Below are positions 19,133 through 29,325 of a stretch of 64,000 bases of DNA, in pieces; position 1 is the first letter of the stretch, and every line of letters starts with the position of its first letter. Both the position numbers and the translations under genes were made by a program. Below the pieces are notes generated by a model that saw only the letters and a list, made by a program, of their open reading frames with translations, made no database searches and was not told the origin of the DNA. The DNA is taken from contig JAOAPC010000014.1 of the NCBI GenBank assembly GCA_025462735.1, positions 62,001-126,000 on the forward strand. Reading direction: 5' to 3'. This DNA comes from Acidobacteriaceae bacterium. GTDB taxonomy: Bacteria; Acidobacteriota; Terriglobia; Terriglobales; Acidobacteriaceae.

Positions 19133-20410
19133 ATGGATTTTGAGATTCGCCACTCAAGCAAACGATTGGCTGTACTGGTTCTTCTTTTCTCGGGAACCGC
19201 AGCCTACCTCGCTCTGGCAACAACGCAATTCCTAGCCGCGCACTTTTCTCAAGGTCATGGCGCACCCGATCTCAGAAGAGCTGTAAAACTCGATCCGTGG
19301 AATGCTGAATATCGCAACAACGTGGGCCGCTTCGAACTTCTGGTTAAGCTGTCTCCAGAAAATGCACTGCCTTGGCTAAAAACCGCAACACGTTTGAATC
19401 CCAACCGGTCCGCTTATTGGCTTGATCGCGCAATCGCAGAGCACTTGCTGGGGGACTTCGCCAGCGAACGCGACTCACTGGATCGCGTGACCGCGAGCGA
19501 TTCTCACTCCGCCGGCCTCGCTTGGCAAGTTGCCAACCTTTATCTCTCACAAGGCGCCACTGAACCAGCACTGCGGGAATACCGTCGGGTCTTGGAAAAA
19601 GATCCAGCCCGTGCCTCGCAGGCCATTCAAATCTGCTGGCGGATACGTCCCGACATAGATTTTCTGCTACAGAACGTCGTCCCAGCCAGTGCAGATGAAC
19701 CTCTATTGAGTTTTCTTGTTTCAATCCACGAATCGACTGCTGCGGCCAGGGTCTGGGAAAGAATCGTTTCACTGCAGGAGACGATCGAGCGACCGTTTTT
19801 GTTCGACTATCTGCGACATCTGTCTGCTGACCGCGACGCCATTCAAGCAGCGCGCGTATGGCAGCAGGCCGCAAATCTCTCTGGTTTGGCTGCATATCAG
19901 CCGACGGAAGAGAACCTTCTCGTCAACGGTGATTTTAGTCTCGATATTTTAAACGGCGGCTTTGACTGGTCGTATCAGAAGTCTTCTGCGGTCTCACTTG
20001 CACTGGATCCCGATGAGAGCCACTCCGGTTCCAGGTCCCTTCGAATCCTATTTCAAGGGCCGGGTATCGAAGACGCAGGGATCCGTCAGCTCATCTCCGT
20101 CGATCCCGATACGCGATATGGATTTTCTGGTTATTACAAAGCCCAGGAAATGGATGGCGCGGGAGCGCCGAAATTCGCCATTCAGGACCTCTACGATGGC
20201 ACCGCATTTTTCATGAGTGACGACCTTCGCGATACCGAATCATGGACAAGAGTGAACGGCAGTTTCGCGACCGGCCCTGATACTCACCTACTGGTGTTAC
20301 GAATTGCGCGAGTGCCCGCTGGCAGGCCGATCCGGGGGAAGTTATGGATTGATGACCTGAGGCTGGCAACTGATGACCACATCGCCTCCGCCGAAAAGGA
20401 GCAGCCGTGA
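19133..20410 (+). CDS. TPR-like protein with C-terminal CBM-like domain
   Basis: 425 aa; N-terminal TM, TPR-like repeats, LLVNGDFSLDILNGGFDWSYQ...GSRSLRILFQGPG typical of a carbohydrate-binding-like fold. Confidence 0.6.
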   Translation: MDFEIRHSSKRLAVLVLLFSGTAAYLALATTQFLAAHFSQGHGAPDLRRAVKLDPWNAEYRNNVGRFELLVKLSPENALPWLKTATRLNPNRSAYWLDRAIAEHLLGDFASERDSLDRVTASDSHSAGLAWQVANLYLSQGATEPALREYRRVLEKDPARASQAIQICWRIRPDIDFLLQNVVPASADEPLLSFLVSIHESTAAARVWERIVSLQETIERPFLFDYLRHLSADRDAIQAARVWQQAANLSGLAAYQPTEENLLVNGDFSLDILNGGFDWSYQKSSAVSLALDPDESHSGSRSLRILFQGPGIEDAGIRQLISVDPDTRYGFSGYYKAQEMDGAGAPKFAIQDLYDGTAFFMSDDLRDTESWTRVNGSFATGPDTHLLVLRIARVPAGRPIRGKLWIDDLRLATDDHIASAEKEQP

Positions 20411-21771
20411 CCGCGCCTCTTCCTCTAGCCCACCTCCCAACCGAAGCCGTTGAACCCAAGCCTGCTCGCTTGCCGCGCGACAGTAAGATCTTATTCAGCC
20501 TCACGGCGCTTCTGATGTTCTGCCCGCTGGCGTTTGGCGCGGTTGAACCCTGGGCGATTTTCATTCTTCAAGCAGCTTCGGCATTACTTTTTATCATTTG
20601 GGCAATCGGCCAATTGCGATCGCCCCAAGTCAGTATTCAATGGAGTCCGCTGTTTGCGCCGGCGCTCGCCTTCGCCGGACTGATGTGCGTCCAATTGTTG
20701 CGGGGAGTGTCAGCTTACCGGCAGGCGACGTATTCACAACTGCTGCTCTACGTGTCATACGGAATAGCGTGTTTTCTGCTGGTACAGACGCTCACTCGTA
20801 GTCGCGAAGTGCGCAAGGTCGGCAAGGCGCTGACGGCTTACGGCGCAGCTATTGCTCTATTCGCGGTCTTGCAGAACCTGAGTTCCCCGAACAAGCTGTA
20901 TTGGCTGAGAACGCCTCACGGTGGCTGGATTTATGGCCCATACGTCAACCACAACCACTACGCCGGATTAATGGAGATGCTCATCCCGGTGCCTCTGGTG
21001 TTCGCGTTCAGCCGCTTCGGGTCTCGGCGCGAGCGATGGATTGCTGCTTCGATCGCGGCTTTCATGGGCGCGACTATTTTTCTCTCCGGCTCCCGAGGCG
21101 GCATGATCGCGTTTGCGGTGGAGATCGCGATTTTCGTTGCATTCATCGTCCGCGAACAGCAGAAGCAAAACGTTGCAATCCTTCTCAGCGCCTTTCTTCT
21201 CATCTCGCTCGGAGTTATTGCATGGACCGGAGGAAGCGAGGTCAAAGCCCGAATCGCGACCCTGGGCGGCGATAAACATTCAGACCTTTCGGCCAATATG
21301 CGTGAACAGATCGACCGCGACATTCTGCGCATGTCACGCCAGCGCCCGCTGCTTGGTTGGGGTCAAGGCACTTTTGCTGATGTTTACCCGCGGTTCCGCA
21401 GCTTCTACACGGATTCCCTGGTCAACGCAGCTCATAATGACTTTCTGCAGGTGCTGGCCGAGACGGGAATTCTCGGGTTCGGAATTCTGATCTGGTTTCT
21501 CGTACGTGTTCTTAGGCCAGCCCTGCGCAAGTCTCACAAGTGGCCCTCGAACCTGAACGGCGCTGTCTCGGTGGCTGCAATTCTCGGCATCAGCGGGATC
21601 CTCGTGCACAGTTTGGTGGACTTCAATATGCAGGTACCCGCCAATGCCGCCTTGTTTTATTCACTGTGCACTGTCGCGTCCATGGAACCACGCTTCCGAA
21701 CTCATCGCCGCTCGCATCGCCAGCTCGAAGCGGAATGTTTCGAAGAATCACGCGAGTCAGTCAACATCTAA
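20407..21771 (+). CDS. O-antigen ligase / Wzy-family membrane protein
   Basis: 454 aa polytopic; GPYVNHNHYAGLMEMLIPV, RPLLGWGQGTFADVYPRF, NAAHNDFLQVLAETG. Confidence 0.9.
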   Translation: MTAPLPLAHLPTEAVEPKPARLPRDSKILFSLTALLMFCPLAFGAVEPWAIFILQAASALLFIIWAIGQLRSPQVSIQWSPLFAPALAFAGLMCVQLLRGVSAYRQATYSQLLLYVSYGIACFLLVQTLTRSREVRKVGKALTAYGAAIALFAVLQNLSSPNKLYWLRTPHGGWIYGPYVNHNHYAGLMEMLIPVPLVFAFSRFGSRRERWIAASIAAFMGATIFLSGSRGGMIAFAVEIAIFVAFIVREQQKQNVAILLSAFLLISLGVIAWTGGSEVKARIATLGGDKHSDLSANMREQIDRDILRMSRQRPLLGWGQGTFADVYPRFRSFYTDSLVNAAHNDFLQVLAETGILGFGILIWFLVRVLRPALRKSHKWPSNLNGAVSVAAILGISGILVHSLVDFNMQVPANAALFYSLCTVASMEPRFRTHRRSHRQLEAECFEESRESVNI

Positions 21772-21856
21772 AGCCTTCTTCTGATGCCTTTGGAACATCC
21801 GCCTTGCGCGTCCACAGCGGTTCTGTTACTGCTGTAAGAACCCTGCTTAGCGAATC

Positions 21857-22939
21857 ATGATTGTCGACGTCATTCATCGCATTGTTACGCATCGCGAGTC
21901 GCTTTCGCGTGAAGAAGCCCGTGCGGCCATGGGCGAAGTGCTTTCCGGCAAATGCACGGACGCGCAAATTGCAGCTTTACTGGTCGGCCTGCACATGAAA
22001 GGCGAGACCGTCGAAGAAATTGTTGGCTTTGCGGAAGCCATTCGCGCGGCCGCGACTCCGATTCCTGTTCACGGTAATGCCCTTCTCGACGCAAGCGGCA
22101 CCGGACGCGAATCCCTGGTGGATACCTGCGGCACTGGCGGTGATGCCGCCGGCACTTTCAATATCTCCACCGCTACCGCTTTCGTGGTCGCGGGCGCTGG
22201 GGTTCGCGTCGCTAAACATGGTAACCGCAGCTCAACACCAAAGCTCAATGCGCCAGGGATGAGCGCGAAATGTGGCGCTGCGGATGTGATGGAGGCCCTT
22301 GGCGTAAATATTCAGCTTCCGCAGGGGCTTATAGGCCGGTGTTTGGAAGAGGTCGGCATGGCCTTCCTGTTCGCGCCGGCAATTCACTCCGCCGCCAAGT
22401 ACGTTCAAAACGTCCGTCGCGAAACCCGTCTGCGTACGGTTTTCAACCTTCTCGGCCCGCTGACCAATCCCGCCGGGGCTTCGGCGCAAGTGATCGGAGT
22501 CTATTCACTCGATCTGGTTGAAAAAGTGGCTGAAGCTCTCAGCATGTTGGGAACTCATCGGGCATTCGTAGTCCACGGGCTGGATGGGTTAGATGAAATT
22601 ACGATCACCGGACCTACTCGCGTCGCCGAAGTGCGCGAAGGACAGGTACACACTTATGAAATTACTCCTGAAGAATTCGGCATGACTCGCTCGCCTCTCG
22701 AAGAGATTGCCGGGGGCGCAGATGCTGCGGAAAATGCAGCCATAGTAAGAAATGTTCTCAGTGGAAAGAAATCTGCCAGGCGCGACGTTGTGTTGATAAA
22801 TGCTGCGGCAGCTTTGGTCGCAGCCGGAAAAGCGACGCATCTGGCAGATGCAGTCAAGATCGCTGCAAAGTCTATCGATTCCGGAGCAGCAACCTCAAAA
22901 CTGGAAGCGTTGGTCCGATTCACGCAGGCGCAGGTTTAG
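21857..22939 (+). CDS. trpD: Anthranilate phosphoribosyltransferase
   Basis: [51 protein letters not shown]. Confidence 0.97.
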   Translation: MIVDVIHRIVTHRESLSREEARAAMGEVLSGKCTDAQIAALLVGLHMKGETVEEIVGFAEAIRAAATPIPVHGNALLDASGTGRESLVDTCGTGGDAAGTFNISTATAFVVAGAGVRVAKHGNRSSTPKLNAPGMSAKCGAADVMEALGVNIQLPQGLIGRCLEEVGMAFLFAPAIHSAAKYVQNVRRETRLRTVFNLLGPLTNPAGASAQVIGVYSLDLVEKVAEALSMLGTHRAFVVHGLDGLDEITITGPTRVAEVREGQVHTYEITPEEFGMTRSPLEEIAGGADAAENAAIVRNVLSGKKSARRDVVLINAAAALVAAGKATHLADAVKIAAKSIDSGAATSKLEALVRFTQAQV

Positions 22940-24378
22940 ACCTTCACTTCCACTTTCTGCATCCATTGCGCGATCTGCACATTCCATCCCAACTCTTTCA
23001 CCATCGTGTCGCGCAACGCAGAGGAAGCGGCCGGTTCGCCGTGCACCAAATAGGTCGTATCCGGCTTTGCGGTAAAGGTGTGCAGCCACTCGAGAAGTTC
23101 CGGCGTGTCGGCATGATCGCTGAATTGTTCCAGCGCGGCCACTTGTGCGCGAATGGGCACCGTCTGTCCCAACATCTTCACTTGGGGCGCACCACTCTTA
23201 ATCGTGAACCCTCGCGTGCCTGGCGACTGGAATCCAATAAAAATGACCGTGCTTTTCGGATCAGGCAGTCGCTGCAACAAATGGTGCTGAATGCGTCCGC
23301 CTGTCACCATTCCACTCGAAGAGATAATGATGCAAGGTGATTTCACCTCATTGATCTTCTTCGACTCGTCGGACGTCTGCGCGAAATAAAAACCCTGCCA
23401 TTTCAGCGGAGATCCATATCGGCTGATCAGTTGCTTAGTTGCGTCGCTATACTCTTCGGTGTGCTTAAGAAATACCTCCACCGCCTTGATTGCCATCGGA
23501 CTGTCGCAATAGACCGGCACCCGCGGTACCTGCCCCGATTCCATCAATTCCTTGAGCATAAAAGCGAACTTCTGAGTGCGCTCGACCGCGAATGCTGGCA
23601 CCACGACGCTTCCCCCGCGTGCGACCGTCTTGCGAATCAGATCGGCGAGTTGAGGCCGAGGGTCATCAGTCGGATGGCGCCGGTTACCATAAGTCGATTC
23701 CATCACCATCAAATCCGCGCTCTCACCAGACTGCGGCCCTGAATAAACCACCTTCCCCGGCGCAATATTTTGATCATGTACGCGGCCAATGTCGCCGGTA
23801 AACAGCAGCCGTATGGGACGAGCACTGCCGGCCGCTGTGAGTGTAACTTCCGCCATCGACGATCCCAAAATGTGTGCCGCGTGCACAAACCGAAATGAGA
23901 GCTCTGCAGACAGCTGTTTAGTCTCGCCGAAATTAATCGGCTTGAAATATGGCATGCACGCCCGCGCCTCTTGCTCCGTGTAAAGCGGCAGTGCCGGGTC
24001 ATGGCGTGAAGTCTTGTGCTGGTTGTGAAACGCAGCATCTTCTTCCTGCAGGTGGCCTGAATCGGGCAGCAAAATACCGCAGAGGTCAATCGTGGCAGGG
24101 GTGGCATAAATAGGTCCGTTAAATCCTCCCTTCACTAATCGCGGAATCCAGCCGCAGTGGTCGAGGTGAGCGTGCGTCAGAATCACTGACTGGATCTGTT
24201 TCGCCGCGACCGGCAAGTCCTGCCAATTACGCTCGCGCCACTCTTTCGGACCTTGGAATAGGCCGCAATCGACCAGCACCTGCGTGCCGCTTTCTGCAGA
24301 CAGATCCCCAGAAGTATTGATCAGGTGCTTTGATCCGGTTACAGTGCCGGCTGCGCCAAGAAATTGGATGTAGGACAA
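22936..24378 (-). CDS. MBL-fold / beta-CASP RNA-specificity-domain hydrolase
   Basis: [48 protein letters not shown]; convergent 4-bp overlap with trpD. Confidence 0.92.
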   Translation of the reverse strand: MSYIQFLGAAGTVTGSKHLINTSGDLSAESGTQVLVDCGLFQGPKEWRERNWQDLPVAAKQIQSVILTHAHLDHCGWIPRLVKGGFNGPIYATPATIDLCGILLPDSGHLQEEDAAFHNQHKTSRHDPALPLYTEQEARACMPYFKPINFGETKQLSAELSFRFVHAAHILGSSMAEVTLTAAGSARPIRLLFTGDIGRVHDQNIAPGKVVYSGPQSGESADLMVMESTYGNRRHPTDDPRPQLADLIRKTVARGGSVVVPAFAVERTQKFAFMLKELMESGQVPRVPVYCDSPMAIKAVEVFLKHTEEYSDATKQLISRYGSPLKWQGFYFAQTSDESKKINEVKSPCIIISSSGMVTGGRIQHHLLQRLPDPKSTVIFIGFQSPGTRGFTIKSGAPQVKMLGQTVPIRAQVAALEQFSDHADTPELLEWLHTFTAKPDTTYLVHGEPAASSALRDTMVKELGWNVQIAQWMQKVEVKV

Positions 24379-24403
24379 AAATCCCTCCGGGATGGTTCAC
24401 GTT

Positions 24404-26125
24404 TCAATGAGTGACTGGCTCAATCTTGTACCCGTTGTTGCTGATATCGCTCTCCGGCACGCTGCCGTCATTCACCGTCACCTCCTGGGGTAGCGAGGGG
24501 GCCTGAATTCGGACCGAGGCTTTCGATCTTCCGCGAATTAAAAGCCGCTCAGACGCTTCACCAGTTTGCATGTGCAATGTGACTGGGACCTCGGCGCCTG
24601 CTTCTCCGAGATTTTCGATCGTTACTGTCACCATATACCCGCCGCTTGGCAGTTGGCTGGAGTAAACGGATTCAACCCGAAAGTCCGGCAGACCGCGATC
24701 GTGATAGACCCAATCATCAAAAAACCACTGCAGGTCGCGATGTGCCTGGGTCTCAATCAGTTTCTGCATGTACGCGGGGTCTTTATCCTTATCGTTAGCC
24801 GCTTTGTAATTGTGCAGCACCGCATTCAGCGCATCCTCGCTAACCATGTCCTGCAGCATCCACCACACGTACATCGATTTTGTCTGAATGCGAAAGTCGT
24901 CAAGCGAACTGATAAGCGAATCGTTTGCCCCTTTACGTTCGCCGGAAACTTTTTCTACTTCCACTAGCGCGCTGCGGTGCGCCTGCAAGTAAGCGATGGC
25001 TGCCTGTCGCTTTTGTTTTTCCTCCACCAAACGGACTTGCGCATAACCCGCCAGACCGTCGTGAATCCAGGCGTGCGGCGATGGAAAAAAAGCGTGCGTC
25101 AACTGTTGGGCTGCCGAGAGTAAGAGCTTCGTGTCGCTACCATTCAGTGGCATCAGCAGCATGTTTCCGCTCTCAAACGATGCAGCCTTCGGGTCGGAGA
25201 GTTCCACAACTTGTGGCTTTACCATGGATGGCTCGCGATGATCGCCGAACCATTTGCTCACTAGCGGCGAAACTTCCTCGGCGGCAGCCGCATAGTCGTC
25301 TGCGCCAGATTTGTGATCGAGCAAGTATTGAATCGTGGTCGCGTGGCTGTCCATTTCTGAGTATCGCGCGATCACAAACGTAGGCAGCGTCGCGCGCAAA
25401 GACGCAAACGAACACGCCGTATTTAGATTTTGTCCTGCGCCTGCCTCCGCTGTTGTCTTATTCGCCTCTGTCCCGTTGCAGAGCAGCTCAGGAGGAGCTT
25501 CCGCGCTCGTTTGTGAATATGCGAACGTGACCTTCATCTCGGTTTGCGCTTCACGCTGCTTCCACTTCGCGACGGATTCCGGCACGGAATCGCCATCCGT
25601 GAGGCTGACAGCTTCGGTCGCTACGGGATACCACGCCACGTATCCAATTCCACGCACCGCAGTAAACGTCCGCCCGATCTGGTCCCAATCCGAATGTTTC
25701 GCAGTATCGTCCGGAACGCCGATTCGCGTAAGCCTGGTCGTGTCCTGGGGAATCACGCCTTCGTATCCGATTTCAAGTTCGATTGTCTGCTTGGGTGGAA
25801 CCGGCCGTGAGAGAACCACAATGGCTTCGGACAATGCTCCAGTGTGATCGATGTCTGAAGTATAGATTTGTGAAACGAACTCTACGGCCTTGCCCTCGAA
25901 CTGAATGGACTGCCAGTTGAGCGACGAGGAAATCTGCAGCGAAAGGCTTCTCTGCGGAGATGCCGAATCGTTCCTCAAGGCGATCTTCCCGCGAACTCCG
26001 AGCCGTTGCTGCTCAGGCTCGACCCGTACATTCAAGTCATATTTCGTGAAAGTGAATGCTGAGCGATCGAGGGCATGGACCCAGATTGAACACCACACCA
26101 CGCAGACGACACAAAGGAGCTTCAT
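24404..26125 (-). CDS. M1-aminopeptidase-like protein lacking canonical HExxH
   Basis: 573 aa with secretion signal; AAQQLTHAFFPSPHAWIHDGLAGYAQV occupies the expected HExxH-x18-E segment. Confidence 0.7.
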   Translation of the reverse strand: MKLLCVVCVVWCSIWVHALDRSAFTFTKYDLNVRVEPEQQRLGVRGKIALRNDSASPQRSLSLQISSSLNWQSIQFEGKAVEFVSQIYTSDIDHTGALSEAIVVLSRPVPPKQTIELEIGYEGVIPQDTTRLTRIGVPDDTAKHSDWDQIGRTFTAVRGIGYVAWYPVATEAVSLTDGDSVPESVAKWKQREAQTEMKVTFAYSQTSAEAPPELLCNGTEANKTTAEAGAGQNLNTACSFASLRATLPTFVIARYSEMDSHATTIQYLLDHKSGADDYAAAAEEVSPLVSKWFGDHREPSMVKPQVVELSDPKAASFESGNMLLMPLNGSDTKLLLSAAQQLTHAFFPSPHAWIHDGLAGYAQVRLVEEKQKRQAAIAYLQAHRSALVEVEKVSGERKGANDSLISSLDDFRIQTKSMYVWWMLQDMVSEDALNAVLHNYKAANDKDKDPAYMQKLIETQAHRDLQWFFDDWVYHDRGLPDFRVESVYSSQLPSGGYMVTVTIENLGEAGAEVPVTLHMQTGEASERLLIRGRSKASVRIQAPSLPQEVTVNDGSVPESDISNNGYKIEPVTH

Positions 26126-26862
26126 TACGGCTTCTTCCGCCGCTGCTTCACAATTTCAAAAAGCACGACTCCGGCCGCAACTGAAACATTCAGTGACGGC
26201 ACTTGTCCCAGCATTGGAATCGAAACCAGAAAATCGCATTTCCTGCTCACCAGGTCGTGAAGTCCCTTGCCTTCCGCGCCCAATACCAAAGCACAATCCA
26301 TCTTGTAATCGATCTCGTCGTAGCTCTGCTTCCCGCGCTCATCCAGGCCTACGATCCACAATCCTTTAGTCTTGAGATCCTCGAGTGTGCGCGCAATGTT
26401 CGTAACCTTCGCCACCGGAAGATGTGCACTCGCGCCCGCCGACGATTTCGCTACGGTTCCAGTGATACCTGCGGCGCGCCGTTCGGGAATTACTACACCA
26501 TTTGCTCCGGACGCGTCTGCGGTTCGCATAATCGCGCCCAAGTTGTGCGGGTCCTCCACTCCATCCAGCACGATCACGAGCGAATGCTCTCCGCGTTTGG
26601 CCGCAATCACATCATCCAGGTCCACATACGCCTTGGACGAAGTCACCGCCACGACGCCCTGATTGGAGGCGGTCCGAGCCATGCGGTCGAGTTCCGTCCG
26701 AGGCAGAAATCTCACCGCAATGCCGGTGTTCCGGCATTCCTGAATGAGCTTTTGAAGCCGAAGATCGTTGCGCTCTTTGGCCACTCCAACCCATTCGAAT
26801 GAGCGCCCGCGCGACTTCAGCGCCTCAGAAACCGCATTGATCCCAAAAATGACGTTCATCAC
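26125..26862 (-). CDS. rlmB: 23S rRNA (guanosine-2'-O-)-methyltransferase, TrmH/SpoU family
   Basis: VLDGVEDPHNLGAIMRTADASGANGVVIPERR; LVLGAEGKGLHDLVSRKCDFLVSIPMLGQVPSLNVSVAAGVVLFE. Confidence 0.95.
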   Translation of the reverse strand: MMNVIFGINAVSEALKSRGRSFEWVGVAKERNDLRLQKLIQECRNTGIAVRFLPRTELDRMARTASNQGVVAVTSSKAYVDLDDVIAAKRGEHSLVIVLDGVEDPHNLGAIMRTADASGANGVVIPERRAAGITGTVAKSSAGASAHLPVAKVTNIARTLEDLKTKGLWIVGLDERGKQSYDEIDYKMDCALVLGAEGKGLHDLVSRKCDFLVSIPMLGQVPSLNVSVAAGVVLFEIVKQRRKKP

Positions 26863-26996
26863 AGCCTAGTGTAAATGCTCGCCGGATTAGAACTGTGATT
26901 GCGCCTCGGACTTGCGCCGTCCACACCAAAGACAAAGTCCCGGCTGTCTCAACCGACTCTGATCATCGACTATACTTAAGACGTAAGGAGCGGAAA

Positions 26997-27773
26997 GTGT
27001 CACTCTCGACGTTGATCGTGGATGACGAGCAGCTGGCGCGCGATGAACTCGCCTATTTACTCAAGAATATCGGCGACGTTGAGGTCGTAGCGCAAGGCAA
27101 GAACGGCTTGGAAGCCGTGAGCCTGATCCGCGAACACAGCCCAGATCTTGTGTTTCTTGACGTGCAAATGCCCGGCCTCGACGGCTTCGGCGTAATAAAG
27201 AAGTTGCTCGACAAAAAGATCCCTCTGCCTAAAATCGTCTTCTCCACAGCTTTCGACCAGTACGCGGTTCGCGCTTTCGAAGTGAATGCGGTGGATTACC
27301 TGCTTAAGCCGTTTGACCGCAAACGCGTCGCGCAATCGATTGAGCGGGCGCGCTCCATGACGGAAGCTAGTAACCCCTCCGACAAGCTGGATGCTTTAGT
27401 CCGCATGCTGGAGTCACAGAAGCCGCAAACTTCCAAAATTCTACTGAAGGCCGTGGGCAGACTTTTCCTGGTGAATCAGAAAGATATTTGCTTTGCATCT
27501 ATCGAAGACGGGATTATCACTGTCGTGACCAGCGGCGCTAATGGAATGGAAGGGCAGTCGAACTGCCGAACTTTGGAAGAGCTTCTCGACAGCCTGGATC
27601 AGGATTTGTTCTGGCGCGCCCACCGCTCTTTCCTGGTGAACATCAACCGGATCAAAGAAGTGGTCCCTTGGTTCAAGAGTTCTTATCAGCTACGCATGGA
27701 CGACAAGAAGCAAACTGAAATCCCCGTCAGTCGAGCGCAAACCAAACGTCTGCGAGAGCTGTTTGGATTGTGA
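26997..27773 (+). CDS. LytTR-family response regulator
   Basis: Receiver LIVDDEQLARDELAYLL...DLVFLDVQMPGLDGFGVI; LytTR ILLKAVGRLFLVNQKDICFASIEDG...LFWRAHRSFLVNINRI. GTG start preceded by AAGGAG. Confidence 0.92.
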   Translation: MSLSTLIVDDEQLARDELAYLLKNIGDVEVVAQGKNGLEAVSLIREHSPDLVFLDVQMPGLDGFGVIKKLLDKKIPLPKIVFSTAFDQYAVRAFEVNAVDYLLKPFDRKRVAQSIERARSMTEASNPSDKLDALVRMLESQKPQTSKILLKAVGRLFLVNQKDICFASIEDGIITVVTSGANGMEGQSNCRTLEELLDSLDQDLFWRAHRSFLVNINRIKEVVPWFKSSYQLRMDDKKQTEIPVSRAQTKRLRELFGL

Positions 27774-27881
27774 AAACAGCCTTTAGCTCCTAGCTTTTAC
27801 TGCCGCGCCATTATTCCTGGCCTGCTGCTCCAAAAAAATCGAAAGGCCTGCAGCTAAGAGCTAAAGGCTAAAAGCTAAGAG

Positions 27882-27916
27882 AAAAAAAATGCGGCCGGGG
27901 AGGAGGATCCGGCCGC
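27882..27916 (-). terminator. Rho-independent terminator of the Crp/Fnr gene
   Basis: gcggccgg/ccggccgc perfect 8-bp stem (27891-27916) followed on the minus strand by eight Ts (27882-27889). Confidence 0.85.
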
Positions 27917-27936
27917 GAGTGGTTGTAAGCAGTCCT

Positions 27937-29133
27937 TCAAACGGCCATCGCTTCAAGCGCTGTCCGGTTCCTGATGATCAGCGTCGTCCCATCCAGCGTG
28001 ATCAGATTTTTCTTCTTGAGTTCGCTCAACAGACGCGTGACCGTCTCACGCGATGAGCCGATTCTTTGTGCCATCTCCTCGTGCGTAACGGGAGCATGGA
28101 TTCGCACCTCGCGATTTTCCTTTTCCGCGCCATTCATCCAGGAAAGCAACAACCGAGCGAGTTTCCCAGAGGACGACCGCGCCAATATGAGTTCGTGAAT
28201 TTCGCGATATGCGTACTGAAATTCCCGGCTCACGGCTTGCGCGGAGCGGAGTCCCAGTTCTCCGCTCCGCTCCATCAGCCGGAGCAGCCCATCGCCATCA
28301 ACAAAGTTGACCAGGCTGGGCTCCAACGTCTCCGCTGTAATCTCGTATGCCTCGCCCGAGATTACCGCGCTTAATCCGATCACTTCTCCAGGGTCGACAA
28401 TCTTTAGGATCAGAACTTTCCCTTCCCTCGACGTGGTTGAGAGTTTCACTTTTCCCGAGCAGAGCACGAAGGCACCCCGCGGCATCTGTCCTTCAATAAA
28501 CAGAATCGCTCCTCCCGGATAAGTTGCGAGGTGGCTCGAAGCACTGAATGAACCGAGTAAATCACTCGAGAGATGACAGAACCAACTTTCCTTCTTCAGA
28601 GGACAATGCATGCAGTCCTCGACAATCGGCAACCCATATGGCGTAATCATGTTCTCCCCTTTCGCGGCCTGCCCGGTTTCCACAGAAGCAATTCCATCCC
28701 AGGCGAGAAATTTCAATCCGCTACGAGTGCGACGGAGGTCTCGGACTAACAACCGCCCGTCCTCAGTTTGAGCGAGGAGTTCGGCAGCTAAAGCCCGCGC
28801 TCCGCGATCAGTCGAGCGCATCGCTTCCACCAATTCCCATCCCGACGCCGTCTCTCCGGATTTATGCCACTCAAGCCCACAATAAAAAAGATAAAGCGGG
28901 TCGAGCCTTGCATACCTTCGTTGTGCAGGCTGCTGTCGTTTGACTGGCGGCTGCACTGGCAGAAATACGGTCGCCGAAACCGAACGGCACGGCTTCTTTA
29001 CAGCAAAACCGTTTAGCGCTGGAACCGAGACCCGCGTCTGATTGCCCGTGGAAAGCCCCAACGCTCCCCTTAATGGCATTTCGCGCTCCCCAATCTCGTG
29101 CGAATGCATGAGACATAGCACTTGGGATACCAA
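27937..29133 (-). CDS. Crp/Fnr-family transcriptional regulator with N-terminal extension
   Basis: cNMP-like GGAILFIEGQMPRGAFVLCSGKVKLSTTSREGKVLILKIVDPGEVIGLSAVISGEAYEITAETLE; HTH THEEMAQRIGSSRETVTRLLSELKKKNLI; Cys cluster CMHCPLKKESWFC. Exact start uncertain. Confidence 0.88.
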   Translation of the reverse strand: MVSQVLCLMHSHEIGEREMPLRGALGLSTGNQTRVSVPALNGFAVKKPCRSVSATVFLPVQPPVKRQQPAQRRYARLDPLYLFYCGLEWHKSGETASGWELVEAMRSTDRGARALAAELLAQTEDGRLLVRDLRRTRSGLKFLAWDGIASVETGQAAKGENMITPYGLPIVEDCMHCPLKKESWFCHLSSDLLGSFSASSHLATYPGGAILFIEGQMPRGAFVLCSGKVKLSTTSREGKVLILKIVDPGEVIGLSAVISGEAYEITAETLEPSLVNFVDGDGLLRLMERSGELGLRSAQAVSREFQYAYREIHELILARSSSGKLARLLLSWMNGAEKENREVRIHAPVTHEEMAQRIGSSRETVTRLLSELKKKNLITLDGTTLIIRNRTALEAMAV

Positions 29134-29325
29134 AAGGGAGTGTCTTCGTAAGTATCCGGAAGCAATGCGCCTGGACCAATCGCTACTCTGTGCGGTGACG
29201 TACTAATATGTGTTCGCTGACGAGCTAACGGCAGAGTAGCCGAATGTTGTCGGCAATCTCTGAAAGAGTTTCAGAGTTTAAAGATTCCGCGTACAAGTTC
29301 CTGTTTCGGGAATAGGAAGAGTCCG

